64,000 nucleotides of DNA from Trametes villosa. Its lineage: Eukaryota; Basidiomycota; Agaricomycetes; Polyporales; Polyporaceae. The DNA lies in the NCBI GenBank assembly GCA_002964805.2, contig PUDQ02000034.1, positions 1-64,000 of the forward strand. The letters are read 5' to 3'. The position numbers and the translations under genes were made by a program. Under the pieces are notes generated by a model that was not told the origin of the DNA, made no database searches, and saw nothing but the letters and a program-made list of their open reading frames with translations. Of the stretch, positions 1-12,067 are shown one piece after another (within the stretch, counting starts at the first letter, position 1; the number at the start of each line of letters is the position of its first letter).

Positions 1-1640
1 CGCCTCGAACTGCGCGAGGCCGAGCTCGACGGGCGGGATCGCGCTGATGTTGAAGTCCTCGTTCATCAGGCTCTCCATGTTCGCCCACATCGCGTCGCTC
101 GTCGGCCAGAAGCCGTACGGCATCGGCATCTCGCTCGCGTCGTCGCCGCCCTCGATGTTCTCGGGGACGTCCTTGGGCGCGTGGTTCGGTATCGACAAGG
201 ACATCATCCGGAGCGCATCGTCGGGCGTGAAGGGGGCGGCGAGCGTGCTTGGGGAGGAGATGCTGGAGGACGCGTAGGAGTCGGAGGGCGAGATGAGCGT
301 CGAGGCGATCGACTCCGCGGGCGACATCATGGACATGCCGCACGAGTCGCGCGGGATGTTGAGCGCGTGCAGCAGAGGGCCGCCCGGTACGCCGCCGTTC
401 GCGGACATCTGGTACAAGTTGTGGTACGGTCCATTCATTGGCTGACAGGCGCGCGGCTATCAGCAGGAAACTCAATGCGCGCACAAGTAGGGTGCATACC
501 TGGGCCGTGCTCGTCGTACATCGTCAGACTGTCGCAACCCGACATGGAGAGATGGTCGTAAGGTGCGTAATCGAAGGTCGTGAGAGGAGCGGACTCCGAG
601 GGTGGAGGGATGTTCGCGACGGGTGCCGGCGACCGCCCGCTGATCCTCGGAATGAGCGTCGGCGAGGTTGGGCACGACGGCATCCAGACGGTCGGGAGCT
701 GGATCGGCTGGAACGCGGGCGGGGTGGGCGCGGAGACGGCTCGTCGGTTGTGGCCGTGTCCGTGTCCACTCGAGGCGTAGTCGCGGCTGAGGCTGCGCGA
801 GGGCGACGACGACACGGGGAGCAGGAACGAAAAGCTCTCCGCGTCGGTGTCCTGTTCGTCGCCCTTGCGCGACTTGCCCTTCTTCTTCTTGTCCTTGTTG
901 CGCTGCGGGCGGTAGACGTAGTTGGGGTACATCGCCTCGTGCTCCTTCTTCTTCTCCTTTGCGAGGTCCTCCCAGTACTGCCGCTCCTCCGCGGAGAGGC
1001 TCTTCCATTGCTGGGAGATCGTCTTCGAGAGGTCGGCCTGGCGCTGCTTCTTGACCGGCCCGGACGTGCTCTCCTCCACCTCGCGCGCGGCCTGTCGGTC
1101 TTCACAGCACTTCCGGCGGAAGAGAATGAAGGCATTCTCTGGCCGCTTGACGTAGTCGTCGTCGCCCTTCTTCGGTCGGCGCTCCCCGATGTCGCTCGCG
1201 GTCGATCTACGCCTGCGATGCGACGAGGCCAGCGAGGAGGGTGCCGACGGAGAAGACAGATATGAATCGGGAACAGAGAGCACCGACTCGGGAACAGAGA
1301 AAGATGAGTCGGGCACCGAAATCGAAGAGTCCGATCCGATCGAGGATGTCGGCGAGAAAGGGCGAAGAGGTGGGGGCGTCGAAGGAATGGATTTCAATGT
1401 GGGCTCGAAGGGCGAACTGGACGGCGAGGACGGGAAGCGAGTGTCATTGATAGGGAAGGTGAATGCGCGCGGCGTGGGGGAAATGATGGACACGGTCGGG
1501 GGAGGTGGGGCGTCCGTCGACACTTCGAGGTCTGTGCGCACACGCAGGGACGTCGGGGCGTCGGTGAGCACTCGTCTTTGCATGCGCTGGACGGAGGACT
1601 TACTGCGCGAAGAGGCGTCGCGAGTGCGGTAGGCGGGCAT
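1..1640 (-). CDS. HMG-box transcription factor (Prf1/MATA-type), 3' end outside window
   Basis: Probable nuclear DNA-binding regulator. The HMG box covers about residues 163-245, opening with KRPENAFILFRR and closing with YPNYVYRP. It is preceded by a Ser/Pro-rich segment and followed by a Lys-rich nuclear-localisation-like stretch (NKDKKKKGKSRK). I start it at the ATG at 1640: the open frame reaches 1823 only by counting a TTG, which would lie just 13-18 nt from the TATA box at 1836-1841. The first exon ends near 500 at a GTATGC donor, with an acceptor at 442. The downstream exon (441-1) is open to the window edge in a frame with coding-like composition, rich in Ser, Met, Asp and Tyr with G/C third positions. 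That frame does not join in phase with this donor/acceptor pair, so the junction is unresolved. The family is often linked to mating or fruiting in basidiomycetes; the target is unknown. Confidence 0.8.
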
Positions 1641-1835
1641 GATTGTTCTCGTTAGTGTGGTCAGTGGGCAGGGAAGGGGCGGCGCGGTGTTGTTTGGCAA
1701 ACGCAGGCAAGTTTCCTCGAGGCAGATGAGAGGGCGCTCGTGAGCGGCGCGGGCGATGGCGGGGGGTGGCACAGAGGCCCCGAGGAGAACAATTGCGCAC
1801 AGGACGGACGGGGACGAAGACAATACGGCGCGATC

Positions 1836-1841
1836 TTTATA
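1836..1841 (-). promoter_or_regulatory. TATA box of the left HMG-box gene
   Basis: TATAAA on the minus strand. Transcription would start about 30 nt downstream (near 1805-1810), giving a 5' UTR of about 170 nt before the ATG at 1640. This supports that start over any upstream non-ATG extension. Confidence 0.5.
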
Positions 1842-4800
1842 GCCAAGGAAGGAGCGAGCGACCGCCGAGTGCTGGAGCCGCGCTCGGTGGACACGAGATC
1901 GGCCTCGAGATCCCCTTCATAGTGTTCCCTCATCCAGACACGCACACGGACCTAAACCCGAACGAGCGTGCGGGCCCATCAGCGCTGTTGTCGCCTGTTT
2001 GGGGATCCAATGCAGGCCGGGTTCTCAGCCATCTGGTTCGGCGCAAACGTCTTATTGTTGTCGCCCCTTCCGTGGTTCCTGTACCCGAGCGCACGGCACC
2101 TATCGTGCTTATTGTCTTCCGCCCGCCTTCGCATATGAGTCCGTATGCCGTTATCTGCACGCTCGATGGAATACTCGATAAAGTCCCGTGCAAACCCCGT
2201 TCGCGCGCGCGCGCGTGCTCGCCCAGAGCCCGCGCACACGCCGAGTCAACCGCCCCCGAAGCGGCGCGTGCGCCAGGCCCCCCCCCCGTGTCCCCGCGGC
2301 GGCGCCTTCGCAAGGGGCACTGTCAAAGGGGGACGGGGTGCCTGCCGCTGCAGCGCGGCGGGGGCAATGCACGGCTTCACCGCGAATGTGCGCCCGACTG
2401 CCCGTACCGAACACCTCGTGTCGGCCGCTTGCGTAAGGGCTGTAAGCGGACGGGCAGCGGGCAGCGGACATGGGTTCTGATTGACTCATCGCGTGGCGGG
2501 AGGAGACATCGGATTATCTCACTGCAGACCTCCCACAGAAAGCCGAAATCAAGGATTTTCGTGCCCACGCGCGCTCAGCTCAAGTCCAAGTTCTGCCCAC
2601 GGGCGCGCCGGAAGCAGGCCGCTTCCCGGATATGGCAGCGCCGGTCCGGGGGGGCGACACGGAGGGGGCGCCGGGGAGGGCCCGGATATGGCAGGAGGTG
2701 GCTGAGAGACCGGAGAGTGCGCTCGGTGGGGGGCTCTTGTCTCGATCGTGTTGCAGATCGACGCTGCAACGCCCCGGCCTCTTCGTTAACAAGACCGCCC
2801 GCCCCTTGCCTCATCTGGTTCCGCGGCGCGCCCCCACCCAGCCTGCGCCCGCCCCTGTCCCCCCGCCGGCACGCCCACGCCCCTCGACGCCGGGGCCCGT
2901 GCGCCCCCACCGCCCCGCCGCACACAAGACCGCGCGTGACCCCGCTCGGATCCCCGGGCCTGAGCGGAAATAGGCCCTGGCGTCCGCTGCTATCCCGGAC
3001 CATCTGCGCGCAGCGCCATGCGGGGCGGCGCGCTCTCCCACCTCGCCTGCGTCCTCGGATCAGCGTGCGGGTGGCAGGATGGCGCTACGATTGAGCAGGA
3101 TCATGGATGTCCGGGTGCGGGCCCAGCGCGGGCGCCCCCGGCGACGCGGCATTCTGTTTGTTCGCCCGATGCGGCGATGCGAAGGGATGGATAGACGATA
3201 CGCGCTTGCGCGCACGGGGGCGCGAAGGTTCAGATTCAAGCGGGATACTGCCACTCATCCATCCGCCAGACGATTCGGCACGGATATGGCAGCATTGAGC
3301 GTGCCGTTTGGAGACTCCCCAGTGCAGCCCCGCTGCCGGATCGTCCGCCCCGAGTATGGCTCGACGCGGCGCACTCGGGAACCCGGATCTCCTCCACGTC
3401 TATCTCTGGACGGCGGGACAGCACTCAAACGTCCAACCTTGCTTGCGCGCAGGCAGTACCATACATCGCACCCAAACGCCTCCGAGAAGGCCTGCGTCAT
3501 CCGCCATCGTGCTATCCCACGAACCCGCACCTGACGGCGCGCACCGACCCCGAGGTCGCCCCGGGCCGCAACAGACTGCCCGCGTACGGCTGGGCTGTGT
3601 CGCCGTGCGCAGGCGCGAAACATACGCCGACATGCGTGTTCGCCCGCCGCAGGGCGGAGGGCAGCGCGGGGACGGAGCTCGGAGCAGATGGGCTATCAGC
3701 CTCCGTTCCGAACATCCACGATTCCTCCTAGCAACGCTAGCGTGTTTCTGCGCGTACCGTCGGCGCGCCATGCGCCCTGCCGCCCACGTTGCAGCCCTCC
3801 GACTCCTGAGCGCAGCCAAGCGGGGACGCGGGGCACTCCATCTATCTCATATCCCATATCGCATCGCGCGGCGGGGATCAGATGATGTCGCGCCGCCAGT
3901 GCTGGCCGCTGCGGCGTCTGGCATGTGAGCGAGGTCCCCGCCGTCCGCGTCCTGCGTTAACTCGCTTTGGGAGAGGTGATGGGCCGATAGCATGTCCCTA
4001 TGCGTGCTCCTATGCCCGCAAACGCGTCGTCGGGGCTCGGAACGCGCGCGCATCCCTACACCACCCGCGGAATCGATCCGAGGCGTGACATGTCTCACCA
4101 TGCGCCGGCGCCGCCTCCTTAGTAGATGCGGGACGCGGGCGAAATGAGGAGCGTTCTGGGACATATCACAGGGGGCGTTTCGCAAGCCTGCCTGAGCCTG
4201 GGAGCGTCACGTCGTGCGCAGAGGCGGGGACGTCCGGAGGGACGCGCGAAATGAGTTCATAGTCGGCGACGGCGCATGGCTCGGGAGAGCGGCGCGACAC
4301 GAGGCACAAAGGCGGCGTTATTTGCTTCCGCGACCGGATACGGAACGACTGGTGGTGCACCGCCTTTGAGTGCGCCGTATGCGTTGGGCGGAGGGAACGC
4401 GAAATCATGTGCGAAAGCGACGAGGGTGGGGGGCGATCACCGATTATCGTGGCCAGCGCCGCCATCAGCGTCGCGCAAGAGCCCGCCGGAGGAGGCTTGG
4501 GAGGCGAGCCGGGGGAGCGGCAGGTCACGTAGACAGCAATCGATTACTTCGTCTCCGCCTCGTAGTGCGATCGTACTGTTACGCGGTGCCGAAAGAGTAA
4601 GATGAATGAACTTCTGCAGGCGTAGTGCTCCTTCCATCCCTGACGCTGCGCATGACGGAACATGGCAGGGATGCCCGGAGCGACCTGCCGTATGTCGCGA
4701 GGTAAGACATTAGCCTTCAAAGTGCACCCGCAGCCCTGGCAGGCCGTGCCTATCTGCGCGCGGCCATGCGTGCAATGTCAGCCGCAGACTCGCAGAACGG

Positions 4801-5716
4801 ATCACGCTCGTGTCGCCGCGAGCGCATCCGGACATCTGCGCGGCGGAGCGGACGTCGAACCTGCGCGGGGGCGTGCGGGTTAGCCGTGCCGCCCCCGCAG
4901 GAGGCTATCCAGCATGCGCATTAGCCACAGCTGCGTGCATGTGGGCGCAGACACGCACCAGGGCACGGGGTACGGGATCGCGCGTAGATACTACGGCGTG
5001 TCTGCCTCTGCATCCGCGTCCGAGCGTCCGAATATTCCGAGCGGGCTGAGGCGAGTACGTAAGGGAAGCAGAGGATGACGAGGGGACGTAGCGAGTTGAC
5101 ATATCTCCGGCGTAACAGACGTGGGCGGGCTTCCTCCATCGGCGTGGGGGAGAAGGCTTGGGGTTAGACGCGAAGAGAGCCGTCCGAAGGCCGTGCAGAT
5201 CGTCCTGTGCGGCCTCACGCTGTTTGGACCTGCGCACCGCGAGGCAGGCCATGTGGCTTGTCTTCTATAAACGTGCTATGATTAATTGCATAAAAATGCA
5301 GAGATTACAGCATCCTGTATACGCCGCAGAGCTCGCCGGCATGTGAGGCTGAATGAGAGAAGGTCAGTGCTGGGAGGGAATTCGGTGGCAGAGGGTGATG
5401 GAGGCGGTTGGAGGAGTTGTGCATTGATCAAGCGCGCATACAGTGACGTCGTGCGATCCTGGAATCGGAGATTTGCTCGGGCGGCTATTGTGGTTGGTGG
5501 CACGGCATGCCCAAAACAGGCAGACGGAAGCAAATGCCACGTGCGCCCCCAGGGGCACACTGCCCTAGCGCCCTGCTGAGGCGGCCGCCAGCTCTGTAAA
5601 CGTTCTGCGCACTCCCACCGGTCGGACCGTCTGCAAACCACGTCTATAGCTAGTACGACATCTCAGAACACCTCCTACTTCCCACAAAGCGTGTAGCACA
5701 CCGACACTCGGACGAA
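1842..5716. other. Gene-poor GC-rich interval (3.9 kb)
   Basis: No convincing gene. The long open frames here are Arg/Pro/Gly-rich and open on both strands at once, as expected of GC-rich noncoding DNA. The stretch probably includes the upstream region of the left HMG-box gene. It holds a recurrent 14-mer at 2625-2638 and 2681-2694, with a near copy at 3279-3292. Confidence 0.5.
2625..2694 (+). repeat. Two exact copies of a 14-mer, start to start 56 bp
   Basis: CCCGGATATGGCAG occurs at 2625-2638 and at 2681-2694. A 12/14 match (CACGGATATGGCAG) lies at 3279-3292. All three are on the same strand and about 1-1.5 kb upstream of the left HMG-box gene, so they could be binding sites for one factor. 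No function is shown by sequence alone. Confidence 0.4.
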
Positions 5717-6727
5717 ATGCCTCCGAAAATCAAGCGTCCACGCTCCCCGACGCCTTCGCTCGGCGACACTACAGCGCCATCAGCTTCGTCGCCGCACAGA
5801 GCCAAAAAGCTTAAGCTTCTGGCCTCGCACGCAGCCGCCTCGCCGTTCGCCGACTACCCGCACCCCACGCCCGCAGAGGCGGCGGAGGTTCATGCGCTGT
5901 TGTCGTCGACGCACCCCGACCTGGCGAAGCGGCCACGCGTCCCGTCCGATGCGAACGACTCCGCGCGGACGTGCGGGAGCGTGCCGAACGTGCTCGAGTC
6001 CCTCATTGGCACCATCTTGAGTCAAAATACGTCCTCGCGGAATTCGACGGCGGCGAAACGCGGGCTGGACGCTGCGTTCGGCCGGAACAACTTCGCCGCG
6101 ATCGCAGAGGCCAAGAAGGCGGACGTCGTGGAGGCGATCCGGACAGGGGGGCTGGCGAACAAGAAAGCGGGGGTCATCCAGAAGATCCTGGAGGAGGTGC
6201 ACCGACGTCACGGCGCGTACTCGCTGCAGCACCTCGCCGGCGTGCCAGCAAAGCCGGACGTGAAGGGCAAGGTCAAGGCGGAGGGTGGAGCCGCGCGGCT
6301 GCCGGCCTCGGACGAGGAGGCCATGCAGGAGCTGGTGTCGTACGACGGGGTGGGCCCGAAAACCGCGTCGTGCGTGCTCCTCTTCTGCCTCGGCCGTTCC
6401 TCGTTCCCCGTCGACACACACGTCTTCCGGCTATCACGCCTCCTGGGATGGGTCCCGCAGAAGGCGGACAGGGTCACGACGCAGGCGCACCTCGACCTCA
6501 CGATTCCCGACGAGCTGAAGTACGGCCTGCATGTGCTGATGGTCGGGCACGGCCGCCGGTGCAAGGGGTGCAAGGGCGCAAGCGGCGCGAAGGGCGCGTG
6601 CGTGCTGAAGACGTGGCTGCGGGAGAAGAAAGGCGCGAAGGAGGAGGAGCTGGAGGCGAAGATCGAGGACGCAGAGCGGTCGGATGCGTTGCAGGCGTCA
6701 CCGCTACCCGTGAAGACCGAGGGGTGA
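5717..6727 (+). CDS. HhH-GPD DNA glycosylase / AP lyase, endonuclease III family
   Basis: Single-exon 336-aa base-excision-repair enzyme, expected to remove oxidised bases and cleave at abasic sites in the nucleus. The N-terminal 40 residues are basic and Pro/Ser-rich (PPKIKRPRSP), like a nuclear targeting region. The helix-hairpin-helix reads SYDGVGPKTA, with catalytic Lys215. The catalytic Asp233 lies in FPVDTHVFRL. The 18-residue Lys-Asp spacing equals that of E. coli Nth (K120/D138). The C-terminal Fe-S loop is degenerate: after GHGRR there are only three Cys, spaced C-x2-C-x9-C, instead of C-x6-C-x2-C-x5-C, so a 4Fe-4S cluster is doubtful. The start ATG at 5717 follows a stretch without competing ATGs in frame. 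An acidic tail ends the protein. Exact substrate specificity cannot be read from sequence. Confidence 0.88.
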   Translation: MPPKIKRPRSPTPSLGDTTAPSASSPHRAKKLKLLASHAAASPFADYPHPTPAEAAEVHALLSSTHPDLAKRPRVPSDANDSARTCGSVPNVLESLIGTILSQNTSSRNSTAAKRGLDAAFGRNNFAAIAEAKKADVVEAIRTGGLANKKAGVIQKILEEVHRRHGAYSLQHLAGVPAKPDVKGKVKAEGGAARLPASDEEAMQELVSYDGVGPKTASCVLLFCLGRSSFPVDTHVFRLSRLLGWVPQKADRVTTQAHLDLTIPDELKYGLHVLMVGHGRRCKGCKGASGAKGACVLKTWLREKKGAKEEELEAKIEDAERSDALQASPLPVKTEG

Positions 6728-7450
6728 CGGGATGTGTCTGCTTGTCATGGCCGCACACGCCGGTCAGTGTACATACATTTCTTGGACCTCGTACGACTGT
6801 AGCATAGCCTCTCATATTTTTGCTTGACATGCGCACCTCTCCTTTGACGTACCTGAGCCCGGTGAGTGAGTTGTGATGGCGTTGACGTAGAAAGGAGTAA
6901 CTCACCAGCCATGCGCGTCTCTAGACTGGACACGCGCAACACGCGTGCCGCGTCCGTAAATTAAACGCGCCACGGTCACGTGCGCTTCGCTTCCCTCAGC
7001 TTTGGGCTTGTCCCGCCTGCGCTACCTGCACAAACCCAGGCCCTACCGCGACAAACAGGCCCTCACTTTGGTTCGGTGGCCGCCTGTGTTGTCTAGCAGA
7101 ATGTGGTTGTGTAGTTCGTACGCGACGGACAAGGCGGAGGGCGACGCCTGAAGCACGCGACCCAAATCGGGCACAAGAGCGCCTCCTCTGCGCAGGTCGG
7201 CAATTCCCACTACGTACACATGCAGTACGCGAGGTAGCAGGCCTACTGATAGAGCCGATATAACAGGAAACTAGTAACCCCCGGGGCCCAGCCACGCTCC
7301 TTCCCTCCTCGCGCCCGTCCATAGCGCTGCAATGCGTTGCAGCCCCCTCCCGCGCCGCCTGCCATCCATCCAGCCTTGACTCGCCGCTAGCTTGACCTTA
7401 CTATACCCCCGCACGCCACACGGATATCATCACATCACCCAAATCAAGCG
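6728..7450. other. Intergenic, 0.7 kb
   Basis: Contains the 3' region of the glycosylase gene and the upstream region of the DUF6699 gene. I see no further gene. Confidence 0.5.
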
Positions 7451-8809
7451 ATGACAGGTCGCGGGCTGCCGCCATGGGCGACAAACCAGGAGAGGCGGAC
7501 GCATACGGTCGATCTGAGGCGCCCCTGGGTGCCGTCCCCCATAATCCCAGCCACTCAGGCGGATGCAGAACAAGACCTGAACGAAGAAGCCCGATCGTCC
7601 TCCTCAAGCTCGTCCAGAAGCGCACGGAGCAGCGGGCGGAAGCAGAGAACGCGAAGAGAGCCCGGAGATGAGCTCGCCCTGGGAGGGGCTCTGGAGCTCG
7701 GGCTGCGCGAAGAGCGGGGGCGGAGACAGTCGTGGCTGTCGTGCTTCCGGCCGTTGAGCCTGTTCAGCAGTGGGTAGCCGTTTGCCTCTTCCCCCCGCCC
7801 CGCGAGCATTGCGGGATCGGCACGTTGACGTAAACCTGCCCCATATAGGGCGAAGTCGAGTGCTGGAGGATTTGCCGGATGATGATCCCCTCGAACATAT
7901 CGAGAAACGCTTGCACGAGCGCGAGGTTGCCCCCGCGGAGTGGCGGGCGTATGGCTACTGGGCCCGCCCGTACATCACCTATCCATGGGCGATCAGAGTG
8001 CATAACGCCAGTGTGTATCAGAACGCCCTCCATCGCGCGCCCATCGACGACTGACCGCGCGCCCGCGCCCACCCGCAGCGCCACCGGAGCACCCGCGTGA
8101 GCTTAGCCCGCCGGAGGTGGACGCGATGCTCGCCACCCTGCGCGAGCCCGGCGGGCAGACCTTCCCAGACAACTGGGTCGCGCGCGCCACGCACTTCGCG
8201 CTGCCGCCGCGCCCGTCGCTGTGGCCGACGCCCCCGCAGACGTTCAGCCCGCTGCCCGAGGAGCTCCAGCTGAACCCGTGGCTCGTGCACCGCGTCGTCG
8301 GCCCGCCGCCGCTGTACTTCGACCTCCGCCTGCGCGCGGCGGACGCGCAGATCCACGTGCGCGACGAGATCTTCCCGACGGGGCGGCGCGCGGAGCTGCG
8401 CGTCGACGGCCCGAACGGCGCGCAGCCGGCGACGTACCCGGGCGTGCCGCGGCTGCGCGTAAGCGCGCTCGCGGGGGACGCGCACACCGCGTTCTGGTGG
8501 CCGTTCACGGTGCTCCCGCACCACGAGGCGCTGCCCGTGCAGATCGCGGACGTGCTCGACGCGCTCGTCGCGAACTTCGAGGAGCGCATCTCGCTCGAGG
8601 AGTACCAGCAGCTCTCGGACGAGCGCGCGCACATGGTGCACCGCGCGTACGCGCGCCGGCTCGCGCTCGCCGTCGGCGGGCGCGAGCTGCCCCCGAGGGA
8701 CGACGGGCTGCGCAGGGTGGACTACCTCGGGGACAACATTTGTTTCCGCGGCCTCGAGCCTGCGCCGGACGGGGACGGGTTCATGATGTTCGTGGGCCCG
8801 CCGCCGTAG
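7451..8809 (+). CDS. DUF6699 domain protein (basidiomycete family)
   Basis: Function unknown. The last exon (8079-8809) carries the DUF6699-like core: a LNPWLVHR start, a YFDLRLR strand, YPGVPRLRV, then FWWPFTVLP and an ADVLDALVANFEERISLEEY helix. An intron at 8011-8078 (GTGTGT donor, CTGAC branch site 24 nt before CAG) joins it in phase to an upstream exon with VLEDLPDDDPLEHIEKR and WARPYITYPWAIRVH. The start is taken as the ATG at 7451, whose frame gives a Ser/Arg-rich N-terminus with PWVPSPIIP. That frame stops at 7777, so a short intron of about 38-44 nt (donor near 7766-7771, acceptor near 7808) is needed; this first junction is uncertain. Domain assignment is from remembered family pattern. 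Confidence 0.6.
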
Positions 8810-11800
8810 GCTCGGGCGTGTGCACATGCCCACGGCGGCTTGGGCGAGTCACGTCCGGCTTGGGCAGTTAGTTTGTGCGTCCGTTTTGGATCGTCGTTTG
8901 TCGTCTGTGTTTTCGGGTCATCGCGTTTGCTGTATCCTGTACCCTGTCATGCTCTCCTGTCTTGCAATTCGAACCCTGTTCATTCTCTGCTAGGTTCAGC
9001 GCCGGCATCTCGACAAGCAGGCAGAGCGCCGGGAGCGGAGTGGCGTCGAGCAGCGCCGAGCCAGAAGGCGGCTAGCAGGGTCCTCGGAGACGCAACGACG
9101 CGCGCGAGCATAGGACGGCCATAGAAGACGTCAGCGAAGCTCGAGCCCGGGAAGGGCAGTGTATAGCCCCAGAACGCCGGGCGTTGAGTATACCATTCGC
9201 CCTCGAGCGCCGCATGGCACACCCGCCGACGTCGAGGATTAGGTTGCGGCAGCAGTACCGAGAACAGGGAAGCCCGAGCTCATTTCCGGATCACCAGCAT
9301 TCCCCAGTAGAAGCGGGCGGACACGAAGGGAGCATAGCGGCTGCCACAGGGAGCCTGAGCCTGCGCGAGACCCCAGTTTCTTGTCTGGCCACAGCAGGCG
9401 TGTCATCTCCACTGTGTGCGGTGCGTGGCGCGCCGAGCTACCCGAGGCACCCCCGCCTCCCGTTGGGGAGAGGTGAAAGCGCAGGCGATCCCGGGAGCCT
9501 GTGGCGTCGTCGGCGGCCGAAGTCGAAGCCGGATGAGAACTCGAGAAAGCCTTCGTGACGCCGACAGGAACCCGCAGGACGAGCAGTTCCCGAGGTGGTG
9601 TGCCCGTGAGTCGACGTCTGCTCATAAGACTCGGCGCTCTCGCAAGTCTGCTGCCCGTGACATTCCAGGACACATGACGAGGTCGGTGTGCGGACCGGAT
9701 ATCCTTTGCTCCGTATGGACGTGCTATCTTCCAGGCGCTGCGTCAAAGCCCGACGTCGGTTGGTAGCCGACGCGGAGCGCGGACGCTGGGTGAACGTCGC
9801 CGACGCCGCACCTCCGCTGCTGCTCCGATGTCGCGGTCGGCGGATGGAAATTGGGCACTTCCACCGTGCTGTCGGGATGACGTCCTTACGTTGCCTCTGT
9901 CAGCGCGAACAGTCAGCGTAGCGCGCAGTCTGGCTTGGGGGAAAGGCGTACGTACGCACGGAGCGCACGGTGATTGTGGTTCGAGCGCGATATCTGGATG
10001 CCCGCTGAACCATCGCTGGTGTTGAAACTGGATCTCCTGGCGACGGCGGGGTGTTTCAGCTTTCGGTCTCTTTCACGGACTGAGTGGGATCCGCGTCCGC
10101 CTCCTGGTTCAGGCGAGGATACGAGCCTCCTGTCGTATACCGCTAGCCTTGCGTACCTGATGCTATGACAGGCATCCCTACCCACCGGATCTTGGCTGGT
10201 CATGTCCAGAGAGCAGGAATAGCATGCGGATATCATACCGCGCAACCCCGTCTGCTGACCGCAGCGTTCTGTCGCATGCCCGCAGACGGCGTCGAGCGGA
10301 TGGCGCGGTGAACTTACCGGCGAGCTCGCCTTGTTCAAGGCGGTGCGAGACCGAGCACATGCGTGCTCAAAATCAATCAGGCGGGCCCGAGGAGCTCCCA
10401 GTAAGTATGGTTGCCGCAGCGCGCCTCCGCCGTCCGGTCCGAGGTTTGGCAGGGGGTGACGGAATTAAGCCACAATGTGGCTTGAGATGGCCGCGCACGA
10501 TGGATGGACGCAGCAGCGGAGGCAGGAGGAGAGATCCCCGACGGAGCCCTGAGATAGATGGCGGCGCGGAGGTAAATCAGGCTGCAGACAGGTAGTAGCC
10601 GGAGCAATATGTCTGCATCCGTGCGCTGTTCACGCACGCGGAGCTACCTCGAGGCAAAGTCGCAAGCTGGAAGGAACCAAGCAGAGCCGTACTCCGCTCG
10701 TCCCTGGATACCGTCGCACACGACATCTGGAGAGCCGGTGCATAGGGTTTGAAAAAATTGCCGTGGATTGATGGACATACGCTTGGAGATATTCTGAGCG
10801 GAAGACTGCGGGGTCCGGTCAGGCCTACCCAAGTTCAGAGCACAAGCGAGCAAAGTCAGTGTCGAGCCTGGAGAGTCGCAAGAGTCATACTGCTGAAAGG
10901 AAGACTGGAGAAACTCATGGGAGCAGCCGAGCGTATGTTCGCCGTTCATACAACTTTGTCGGAGAGGTGGCGGAGGCGCGAAATCACAGACTGGGCATGG
11001 GCGCTTCATTTCCCTCATCCCCCGGATACCTATATGTGTTTGTTTCTCTCGCTGCGTTTTCTGCTCCCCTCTCACAAACATATAAAAATCAAGACGTTGG
11101 TACTACACAGAAGGTCTTCTCTTGTGCACAAATATGGGGGTGATGTCGGCGAAGGTGAGCGTAAAACGCCAGAGGTTGGTGAAGCGGCACGGAAATCGGA
11201 CCGTGGTCCGAGTCTGCTTCCGGGGTCCCGGTGTGCTGTACAGGAGTCGGTGGCATGCGGGCGGGCGTGCGGGCTGTGAACCGACACCATGCACACATTC
11301 CCGTCGAAGTCTCCACCACCTCGAGGCCTGCATGGCGACTTCTCTGACAGAAAGTGAAGGATAGAATAACCGCGATCTCTGTGATACCCCTAACGGCTCG
11401 GCGGCGGACGCGCGGAGCGGGGCTCTGTCAGACGACCGCGTCCCGCAAACCGTATCGATACTCCGGCTTTGGCTGTGCGCATCGCAAGCCGCGCAGGTGA
11501 GTGTGTCCTTTTTCCGCTCCGGAAGGGTGGATGTCCGGGTGATGGGAGCAGATAGGGTTGGCGTCCGCCGTGGGCCACTCGGTCATGAGGGAAAACAGCC
11601 AGGTGGCCGTTCATTTGCGCGGGCGGGCGGGCTTGCGCGATCGATGCGGGGGCATATGGACGACGTTCATGAAGCTTGGCTGTAAGATGTCCCATCGAGC
11701 GTGTGCTTCGCCTTCGCAGCGTCCTCAAATTCGTCATGGCCACTGACTCGGCTGGAAGCGTTCGGTAGCCTTACGCGGACGGCTGTTCCTATAAGGCGGT

Positions 11801-12067
11801 GTCTGCCCACCGTCCCCATCTGACCCGAGGAAGCGTCCTCCACGCACCGCTGCGGACGGGAACTCGAGATACTGCTGCCGGCACGAAATCGGGAATTCGC
11901 ACCTGCCCAGACGGGAATAAAGGCGTGCAATATCTGGGTTTCGACGCTCTAGGTCCGACTGATCCCTTGCTCAGATCCTGCTTAGCGTTTCGCCTCTTTG
12001 TCTCGGACCTCATCCTGCTCTCTGCTCTGCCTCCGCTCGTGTATATCCGCCTCTGGTGCTGCACAGT
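8810..12067. other. Gene-poor interval upstream of the second HMG-box gene (3.3 kb)
   Basis: No supportable gene. Open frames are short and overlap on both strands. A possible TATA element (TATAAGG, 11790-11796) lies about 275 nt upstream of the HMG-box ATG. Confidence 0.45.

Noticed and set aside
1641..1823. 61-residue extension of the left HMG-box protein
   Set aside because: Begins with TTG and starts within 20 nt of the TATA box, so it would lie upstream of the likely transcription start.
1766..3094. 442-codon plus-strand frame
   Set aside because: Arg/Pro-rich with no domain, overlapping the promoter of a real gene; typical of GC-rich noncoding sequence.
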